Origin: Legionella moravica DSM 19234
GTDB taxonomy: Bacteria; Pseudomonadota; Gammaproteobacteria; Legionellales; Legionellaceae
Assembly (NCBI RefSeq): GCF_000423305.1
Contig: NZ_KE383999.1
Location: 1 to 64,000 of the forward strand
Direction: 5' to 3'
Length of the DNA: 64,000 nt
This document shows positions 57,908 to 64,000 of this stretch, in pieces (the stretch's first letter is position 1; each line of letters begins with the position of its first letter). The notes beneath the pieces were generated by a model. The model was not told where the DNA came from. It saw only the letters and a list, made by a program, of their open reading frames with translations, and searched no databases. A program made the translations under genes and the position numbers.

Positions 57908-59188
57908 TTATGGCTCAATACTGGGTATTTGTGAATAAGAATGCTCCGTTTCATTTTGAACAGTACTTTCGCCACTAAAAAATCCAAATGGATTCGAGAA
58001 TGATGGCATCATCAATTCACAGAGTGATACTGTATCTGACTGAAGAGGCTGAGGTAACTGTTCGAGCGTTAGGGATTGAGGATGAGCCATAACGTATTGA
58101 TTGCTGTCACTCAGATATTTACAAATCAGTTTATTATAGACTCCTTGTCCGTCTTCATAAACCAGAAGAGTCAAATCTGCCAAATGCGTATCGATCAATC
58201 CTTCACTGTTTCTACCGTATTTCGTTTCCAGATATTGTTCACCATACGCGCTTAATTTAGCCCAATGCAAATGATTATATGAGTCTCTTATCTCGCGATA
58301 ATCTTCAGGGCAGGGATCAACGAAATCCTGCAGTTGAGAATTAGATTCAATTAATTCAGCCAGCGTTGCACGTCCAAGAGTCAGATCTCCAACGTGATTC
58401 ACATGTATCCGGTAAGGAGTATCTTGACCGTAGAGGTCTCCAGGACGAATATCCCAGCCAAGATATCGAAGCACAGGCCTCACCGCAGGTTTCAATGGTT
58501 TCTGCCAGATAGATTGGTTTAATGCATTTTGCACTGCTTCTTGAAAAGTTGAAAAGGTGTTATTCAAAATACATCGTATTTCAACTCCAGCCTGTAGTTT
58601 AAATTGATCGCTTACTTTCCTGGCAATTGCGGCTCCAAAGGAATCACCTTGAAAAATTATGTCATCAATGGATATACCTTTTCGAAGCAAGTCATTTGTT
58701 ACGGCGATTCCCGTATTAACCAAATCATTCACCTCGAGAACTTCTCCTCCCAGATGTCTCATCCCTGGGTATTCAAAAGCATAATAACTGGCCTCGGTTA
58801 TGCGCACCGCTTCAGTGATATCTCCAAAACAATTTTGGTATAAAGAAGCAATACCCGTAAAATAGACAATGTGCTTTCCTGCACCATAGCCAGGTGACAA
58901 TAAATCTCGGTTATTGTTGTTATGGAAGGCAATCACCTCAGTTCGGCAAGGGGTTTGATTTGCCAGAGTGACGTCAACTTCACTGCGTTGAAGGGCTATA
59001 TCACGAAATGATTCATAGTATGGGGTTTCTTCCTGACGGACTGATTGTTCAAAGAGAGTGAACCGTTCATCCAATGTTGATTCATTAGTACCGTATCCTT
59101 TACTAATATACCAGTCTTCACGATTTGCCGGAAAGGTACTATCAGCGATTTGTCTTTGTAACCAGATTTGTAAATAGGAATTAGCCAT
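57908..59188 (-). CDS. Alpha/beta-hydrolase-like protein, SidB/Sdb-like (candidate Dot/Icm effector)
   Basis: About 426 aa from the ATG at 59188; in-frame TTG (59245) and ATG (59236) lie upstream and are less convincing. Cytosolic. The core reads GKHIVYFTGIASLYQNCFGD, AFEYPGMRHLGGEVL and IIFQGDSFGAAIARKVSDQF, the last being the nucleophile elbow GxSxG with the Ser at about 183 in this numbering. This layout resembles the SidB/SdbA family of Legionella effectors, which are related to lipases. The C-terminus has acidic residues near the end (GESTVQNETEHS), as in Dot/Icm signals. It lies downstream of lspE on the same strand. Assignment to the family is from memory. Confidence 0.65.
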   Translation of the reverse strand: MANSYLQIWLQRQIADSTFPANREDWYISKGYGTNESTLDERFTLFEQSVRQEETPYYESFRDIALQRSEVDVTLANQTPCRTEVIAFHNNNNRDLLSPGYGAGKHIVYFTGIASLYQNCFGDITEAVRITEASYYAFEYPGMRHLGGEVLEVNDLVNTGIAVTNDLLRKGISIDDIIFQGDSFGAAIARKVSDQFKLQAGVEIRCILNNTFSTFQEAVQNALNQSIWQKPLKPAVRPVLRYLGWDIRPGDLYGQDTPYRIHVNHVGDLTLGRATLAELIESNSQLQDFVDPCPEDYREIRDSYNHLHWAKLSAYGEQYLETKYGRNSEGLIDTHLADLTLLVYEDGQGVYNKLICKYLSDSNQYVMAHPQSLTLEQLPQPLQSDTVSLCELMMPSFSNPFGFFSGESTVQNETEHSYSQIPSIEP

Positions 59189-59454
59189 GATGTACTCGCT
59201 TAATCTCTGAGGTAATATTGTGCGCCTTGCTCTCATTATTGTCAATTGTGGGTGTTATGAAAATTCATTGAACTGGCTCATTTTGTTTCCGCAGATAATC
59301 TATTATGGTTATAGGGAGGACTGCTTCATTTATCGAGCTGCCCTGATTTGCAACTATTAAAGTATAAAAAGCTTCACATCATTATTAGTATAAAACTAAA
59401 AAGCTCGACGGTAACATTATTTTGTGAAAATAATTCTTTATTTATCAATCATGT

Positions 59455-60939
59455 TTAATTTTGGCTTGTAACTCGGAGGATTTCTGCCAGTGACGTATCA
59501 CCACAGAGTACGCGTTTAAAACCATCATCTCGAATACTTGGAGTTGTGGGTCTTAGATAATTTTCCAGTGTTTGCATGTTTTCATGGCGATGTATCATGC
59601 CTCTTAGTGTTTCATCAATGGTTATCAGTTCGTAAATACCAGTTCTGCCCCTATAGCCCAGGTTATTACACAAATCACAACCTTTAGGTTCAAAAACCTG
59701 GGAAACATCAGCATCTGGAGCAAGTCCCATCAGTTCTTTCTCATCAACACGCAATTGATGAGGTGTTTTACAATGAGGACAGAGTTTTCTTACAAGTCGT
59801 TGTGCAATTAAACCGACGATACTGGAGGACATTAAAAATGATTCGACTCCCATATCACGCAGACGGGTTAGCGCTCCCAGAGCACTGTTGGTATGTAGAG
59901 TAGATAAGACAAGATGACCGGTAAGACTTGCCTGAACGGCAATTTCTGCTGTTTCCAGATCCCGAATCTCTCCAATCATGACTACATCGGGATCTTGCCG
60001 TAATATCGCTCTTAAACCTTTAGCAAAAGTCATTTGAACTTTGGTATTTACCTGGGTCTGTCCTATGCCTGCCAAATCATATTCTATTGGATCTTCGATT
60101 GTAAGAATGTTTCGCGTGACCTGATTCAGTTCTGTGAGCATGGCATATAAAGAGGTCGTTTTACCCGACCCTGTGGGGCCTGTAACTAAAATGATGCCGT
60201 GGGGTTCAGAAATCATCTTACGCATAGCGTTTAGTGTTGATTTGGGCATCCCTAAAAGGTTTAAATCCAGCTGTGCAGCTTGTTTATCCAATATTCTCAA
60301 AACTACTCGTTCGCCGTGGTTTGAGGGAAGGGTGGAAACCCTGACGTCAATGTTGTGACCTCCAATTCGTAGGGAAATGCGGCCGTCCTGGGGAATTCGT
60401 TTTTCAGCAATATCCAGTTTTGCCATCACTTTGACCCTTGAAATGACCAAAGGAGCTATAGCTCTTTGAATTTCAAGAACTTCCTGAAGCACTCCATCAA
60501 TTCGATTGCGCACCAGGACTCTATCTTCATACGTTTCGATATGGATATCGGAAGCTTTTTGTTTAATAGCTTGAGTAAATAATGCGTTTAGCAAGCGAAT
60601 AATTGGCGCATCATCCTGGTTTTCCAATAAATCCTCGCTCACTGGAAGCTGGCTGGCCAGCATGGAGAGATCCATATCATCTTCCATGCCTTCTGCTGCA
60701 TCCAGAATGGATGATTTGGATTGATAGATATGCGCAAGGTGTTGCTGAAAAGCAGACTCATCTATTTGTTTTAAATCCAGATCACGCTGGAGTATGCGTT
60801 TTACTTCAACCAGTGCCTGTAACGAAGTGTTCGGTAAATGGTATACCGTTGCAGTTCCATTTTTAATTTCGCTGACCACTACTCCATTGTTTTTAGCAAA
60901 GCTATAGGGCAGAGTTAGTGATTTGTCGTCTTTATCCAT
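59455..60939 (-). CDS. lspE: Type II secretion ATPase LspE (GspE)
   Basis: A 494-aa cytoplasmic hexameric ATPase that drives pseudopilus assembly. Seen: the N1 region, DIHIETYEDRVLVRNRIDGVL, Walker A GPTGSGKTT, Asp box LTIEDPIEYDLAGIGQTQV, Walker B RQDPDVVMIGEIRDLETAEIAV, LSTLHTNSALGALTRL, and the zinc tetracysteine CPHC...CDLC. It follows lspD by 3 bp on the minus strand. In Legionella, type II secretion exports many enzymes needed for growth in amoebae and macrophages. Confidence 0.96.
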   Translation of the reverse strand: MDKDDKSLTLPYSFAKNNGVVVSEIKNGTATVYHLPNTSLQALVEVKRILQRDLDLKQIDESAFQQHLAHIYQSKSSILDAAEGMEDDMDLSMLASQLPVSEDLLENQDDAPIIRLLNALFTQAIKQKASDIHIETYEDRVLVRNRIDGVLQEVLEIQRAIAPLVISRVKVMAKLDIAEKRIPQDGRISLRIGGHNIDVRVSTLPSNHGERVVLRILDKQAAQLDLNLLGMPKSTLNAMRKMISEPHGIILVTGPTGSGKTTSLYAMLTELNQVTRNILTIEDPIEYDLAGIGQTQVNTKVQMTFAKGLRAILRQDPDVVMIGEIRDLETAEIAVQASLTGHLVLSTLHTNSALGALTRLRDMGVESFLMSSSIVGLIAQRLVRKLCPHCKTPHQLRVDEKELMGLAPDADVSQVFEPKGCDLCNNLGYRGRTGIYELITIDETLRGMIHRHENMQTLENYLRPTTPSIRDDGFKRVLCGDTSLAEILRVTSQN

Positions 60940-60942
60940 AGT

Positions 60943-63315
60943 TTACTTGGTCATTTTTGATAAGTTTTTAGGCCGGCCACTAAAGGGTACAGGCAAACTC
61001 CCTTGGGTTAACGGTGGTAATAAGGTCTGATTATTTACTTCTTCATATTGTTCCTGTGACCGTATCCAGTCTAATTGGTATTGCCGAACGTCATTGTATT
61101 TTGCTCCGGTAACCTCTAAGTTGTCTCGCTCATTACGAAGTATAATCGGTTTAATAAAGACCATGAGAACACGTTTGTCTCTATTCCGAATGTTGTGTTG
61201 AAACAGTTTACCAAGTCCAGGTATGTCACCAAGGATGGGGATGCGGTTATTGTCATTTCCCAGGCTGTCCTGGGTTAAACCACCTAATACAACAATATCC
61301 CCGCTTTCAACATGCACGGAGGTCACGATGCTGCTGATTTTAAAAGTGGGGTTAAGAGAACTTTCAGTAGTGCTGGATGGATCAAGGGTGTCGTTACCCT
61401 GGTCAATTTGCATTTGAATTCCCTGACCACGTGTGATTTGCGGTCTTACATAAAGGTGCAAAGCCACATTAACCCGGTCGAACGTTGTGAATGGAGTTCC
61501 TCCATTAGTCGAGCCTCCTGCGTTACTAGGCTGTGTGGTTGATGCTACAGATACCTGTTTACCTACGAGAATTTTAGCCTGACGATTATCCAGAACCACT
61601 ACTGATGGAGTTGATAAAATATTGGCTTTTTGTTCTCGAGCCAAAGCATAAATCTGTGCCTGAAAATTATCGGTTCGTGTTTTGCTGTTTATAATGGCAA
61701 ACCCTGGTCTGAACTTTTTGGGATCTCCAGTTTGCAGATCAGAACCCCATTCAATACCTAAATTATTAACATCATTTTCATCAACTTCCGCAACTAAAGC
61801 CTCGATCAATAGCTGGGCTGGTTTGATATCTAATTGAGCAATTACATTTTTAAGAATGCGAATAATTGAAGGAGGAGCATTGATGATAATGGAGTTGGTA
61901 TTGGGTTCACCGATAATTTGTACCGTCGGCTTGGTAGACCCTTCATTTTGGGTGTTTGCCGAGGTGGTATTTCCCGTTGCCTGAGATGAGTTCAGCCCTG
62001 AGTTAGCTGACATCGATTGTGATGAACTCTGGCCATCTGCTCCGCTTAAACTGACCAGATTGGAGGCAGGATTGGTGCTGTCTAATGCAGGACGAGTAAT
62101 GGTGCCAATCGTTGTTCCCACATTACCGCTGAAATTTGCCTGAGCAATGCCTGCGAGTATGGGGACCAAATCCTCAGCTCTCAGGTAATTTAGATAAACT
62201 ACTTGCGTATTGGAGTTAATGCCTTCTGAACTTTCTCTATCCAATTTTAATATTAGCATTCTTAGTCTGATTCTATCGGTTTTATTGCCACTAACCAAAA
62301 TAGCATTAGAACGATCATCTGCTGCAATGGTAATTTGCGTCCTGCTTCCTAAACTGGGTTGCGTCTTAACCAAATCTTTCAGGGTGTTGGCAATATCCAT
62401 GGCAAGCGCATGTTTCAGTGGTACCATGTCAATTCCGTTTGACGAAGAGGTGTCAACCTGTCTGATAATATCCGTCAGACTTTTGATGTTATTTGCCCTT
62501 CCGGACAGGATGAGCATATTGGAGGGGGCATAAGCAGAAACACTGCTCCACTGGGGCATCAACGGGCGCAATACAGGAACAAGCTGTTCAGCCGGAACAT
62601 AATGCACCGGAATGACAGAGACCATCATGTCATCCCCCCTGGGAGGATTTCTCATATCATTAAGCAGATCTGGCGATTGGGTCTTCGCATCAATATTCGG
62701 TATAATTTTAATGATTTCCCCGTTAGGAATGGCTGCATAACCTGATACCTGTAGTACTGAGAGAAATACTTGGTACAATTCACGATTGGATAGAGGAGAT
62801 GAAGAGATGATCGATATCTTTCCTTGTACTCTGGGATCAATCACAAAGTTTTTACCGGTGACTCGTGAGACTTCCGCTATAACGGCACGGATATCTGCAT
62901 TTCTCAAATTCCACAGCTTACTGGAAGGGGGAAGAGAGTGCGATTGTTCTGGATTTTGAGGCACCTGTCCAGCGCCAAGAGATGAGGAAGGTTTTACGCT
63001 TGCGCCATTCTGTTGGTTATCAGGTTTTTGAGACAAGGCGTTTTTTAGTTCTCTGGCGGTCTGATAATCTTCTATTGGCCCAATTTGAACAAGGTACAGA
63101 TGCTTATCAGCAAGATTTTTAATCTCAATTTTTTGATTTGTTAGTTTTGCAAGTTCCTGTTGGCGTAGTTCTGCATCTTTCTTTAAATTAAATGCACCGG
63201 CCTGTAGATAAAAAATAGTCGAGCCATTTTTAGTGATGGTCGAAATATTAACGTCATTAGCATGAATTAAGGAAGACCACATCAAGGCTAAAAGTACAAT
63301 TACTAAAGAGCGCAT
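60943..63315 (-). CDS. lspD: Type II secretion outer-membrane secretin LspD (GspD) with N-terminal SPOR-like domain
   Basis: A 790-aa outer-membrane channel protein. After a signal peptide (about 1-19), residues 30-100 look like a SPOR domain (TIFYLQAGAFNLKKDAELRQQELAKL...HLYLVQIGPIEDYQTARELKNALSQ), which ordinary GspD proteins lack. Then come the N0-N3 secretin domains (WNLRNADIRAVIAEVSRVTGKNFVIDPRVQGKI and so on), a Ser/Asn-rich N3 insert around 400-460, and the secretin core with VASTTQPSNAGGSTNGGTPF, SSIVTSVHVESGDIVVLGGLTQDS and VPILGDIPGLGKLF-like (IPILGDIPGLGKLFQHN). The SPOR domain would bind denuded peptidoglycan glycans. The gene precedes lspE by 3 bp; the other lsp genes lie elsewhere. 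Confidence 0.93.
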   Translation of the reverse strand: MRSLVIVLLALMWSSLIHANDVNISTITKNGSTIFYLQAGAFNLKKDAELRQQELAKLTNQKIEIKNLADKHLYLVQIGPIEDYQTARELKNALSQKPDNQQNGASVKPSSSLGAGQVPQNPEQSHSLPPSSKLWNLRNADIRAVIAEVSRVTGKNFVIDPRVQGKISIISSSPLSNRELYQVFLSVLQVSGYAAIPNGEIIKIIPNIDAKTQSPDLLNDMRNPPRGDDMMVSVIPVHYVPAEQLVPVLRPLMPQWSSVSAYAPSNMLILSGRANNIKSLTDIIRQVDTSSSNGIDMVPLKHALAMDIANTLKDLVKTQPSLGSRTQITIAADDRSNAILVSGNKTDRIRLRMLILKLDRESSEGINSNTQVVYLNYLRAEDLVPILAGIAQANFSGNVGTTIGTITRPALDSTNPASNLVSLSGADGQSSSQSMSANSGLNSSQATGNTTSANTQNEGSTKPTVQIIGEPNTNSIIINAPPSIIRILKNVIAQLDIKPAQLLIEALVAEVDENDVNNLGIEWGSDLQTGDPKKFRPGFAIINSKTRTDNFQAQIYALAREQKANILSTPSVVVLDNRQAKILVGKQVSVASTTQPSNAGGSTNGGTPFTTFDRVNVALHLYVRPQITRGQGIQMQIDQGNDTLDPSSTTESSLNPTFKISSIVTSVHVESGDIVVLGGLTQDSLGNDNNRIPILGDIPGLGKLFQHNIRNRDKRVLMVFIKPIILRNERDNLEVTGAKYNDVRQYQLDWIRSQEQYEEVNNQTLLPPLTQGSLPVPFSGRPKNLSKMTK

Positions 63316-63417
63316 TTAAAAACCGTAAAGTCATGAATGCTAACATAATAACTAAAATTGACTGGTTACAATAGCTTTTTTGATAACTAACTTAAGGATT
63401 TTTATAAGGAAGTGAAT

Positions 63418-63494
63418 TGGTGGCTATGGGTGGACTCGAACCACCGACCTCAGCATTATGAGTGCCGCGCTCTAACCGGCTGAGCTACATAGCC
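63418..63494 (-). tRNA. Elongator tRNA-Met (anticodon CAT)
   Basis: The complement gives a 77-nt cloverleaf: acceptor GGCTATG paired with CATAGCC, anticodon loop CTCATAA (anticodon CAT), T-loop TTCGAGT, and encoded CCA at 63418-63420. The acceptor G1-C72 pair and overall sequence resemble E. coli metT, so this is the elongator form rather than the initiator; tRNA-Ile2 (lysidine) is the other possible reading. Confidence 0.93.
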
Positions 63495-63506
63495 ACAAGA
63501 GGCGTG

Positions 63507-63535
63507 ATTTTGTCTTTTTCACGTTCTGATGTCAA
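63507..63535 (-). promoter_or_regulatory. Putative sigma-70 promoter of tRNA-Met
   Basis: On the minus strand TTGACA (63530-63535) is followed after exactly 17 bp by CAAAAT (63507-63512), 12 bp before the tRNA 5' end. The -35 box is the full consensus. Confidence 0.65.
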
Positions 63536-63720
63536 GAGTGTGAGCCTGTTTTTTTTAATTTTTTTTATTTTTCCAGGCACAGAGTTTGTGCCATATCGTT
63601 CCACTCTATAAGACTCTATATTAAGCAATGCGATAAGTGTTTTGTTTGGAATCACTTAAGGTTTATTTAATACTGGCAGTTTATAATAGATTCAACTTCA
63701 TTGTATGGGTGATAGCGTAT

Positions 63721-64000
63721 ATGACAAAAGTCGCGGTTACTTTCAGTCCTATTGTTGGTGGAAGCAGCGTTATTTCTTTGAAAGAAGCATTTGAACACGT
63801 TGGTTCTACTATTGTGGATGCTGATTACAGAAAGATGCTGGAGGATATCCCTGATGAACAATTTCAAGAGCTCTATAAAGATCCTCAAGGACGACAAATC
63901 CTTTTTGCACATGCTAAAGCTCGAGCCGCTGAAGTACTAGAGGACGTTGATTGTCTGGCATTATCGGGCAACAATGCAATGATTGATCCTGAATTATTCA
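63721..64000 (+). CDS. Class I glutamine amidotransferase-like protein, gamma-glutamyl-GABA hydrolase type (partial, 3' end outside window)
   Basis: About 93 residues are visible from the ATG at 63721. The start VAVTFSPIVGGSSVISLKEAFEHVGSTIVDADY and the run CLALSGNNAMIDPELF match the N-terminal part of the peptidase C26/PuuD type, in which the second segment usually reads LPGGxDIDPxLY. The catalytic Cys-His-Glu triad lies beyond the window, so activity cannot be judged. The strand is opposite to tRNA-Met, and the 226 bp between them hold a likely promoter but no gene. Confidence 0.65.
   Translation, partial: MTKVAVTFSPIVGGSSVISLKEAFEHVGSTIVDADYRKMLEDIPDEQFQELYKDPQGRQILFAHAKARAAEVLEDVDCLALSGNNAMIDPELF

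Noticed and set aside
59396-59440. Possible terminator after lspE (stem ATTATTTT/AAAATAAT)
   Set aside because: The stem is made only of A-T pairs and no T-run follows on the minus strand.

Overview
The window looks like a stretch of a Legionella chromosome, L. pneumophila or a very close relative. Reasons seen in the sequence: AT-rich DNA; the gene order surE-nlpD-rpoS, then hmgA, yebC-ruvC-ruvA and a PmrA/PmrB-type two-component pair; an adjacent secretin/ATPase pair of a type II secretion system (lspD-lspE); and several eukaryote-like proteins of the kind Legionella injects through Dot/Icm (ankyrin repeats, a Ser/Thr kinase, a large glycosyltransferase-like protein, a SidB/Sdb-like hydrolase). 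The species call is made from recognised families and remembered synteny, not from a database search.

Layout. 1-5411: the 3' part of a giant RTX/VCBS-type exported protein with 107-residue tandem repeats. 5574-7640: murB, a decayed ABC-transporter ATPase fragment and an SDR oxidoreductase. 7698-11000: a 770-aa ankyrin protein with a kinase-like N-terminus, then a decayed gene bracketed by inverted palindromes and tRNA-Arg(CCT). 11057-18171: an orphan protein, a YHS-domain protein, ETF-ubiquinone oxidoreductase, an ABC exporter overlapping a methyltransferase, and a DUF2845-like protein followed by a chagasin-like protease inhibitor. 18433-29436: malic enzyme, a lipoprotein-surE-nlpD-rpoS cluster, hmgA, yebC-ruvC-ruvA, and yciB-pmrA-pmrB on the other strand. 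29437-36111: a repeat-rich gap with a 164-bp MITE-like element, then mltD, gloB, rlmJ, a small acidic protein, folD, an exported beta-carbonic anhydrase and an 84-bp tandem repeat. 36112-42717: a guanine deaminase-like gene with an MFS transporter, then two Legionella-type accessory proteins. 43059-52409: a housekeeping block fimV, truA, trpF, trpB, trpA, glnS, cysS. 52410-59245: an accessory island with clustered palindromic repeats, an orphan protein, a complete eukaryotic-like kinase, two exported proteins (one with EPTP/EAR repeats) and a SidB/Sdb-like hydrolase. 59455-64000: lspE, lspD, tRNA-Met and the start of a glutamine-amidotransferase-like gene.

How the parts fit. Housekeeping blocks alternate with accessory islands, and the islands hold nearly all the repeats, pseudogene fragments and effector-like genes. 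Three export themes meet here: a type I-type RTX substrate, type II machinery (LspDE) with nearby signal-peptide proteins that could be substrates, and cytosolic proteins without signal peptides that could be Dot/Icm substrates. PmrA is known in L. pneumophila to control Dot/Icm effector genes, and RpoS and CsrA circuits control the transmissive phase, so two relevant regulators lie in the same window. No CRISPR array, prophage or intact transposase was seen.
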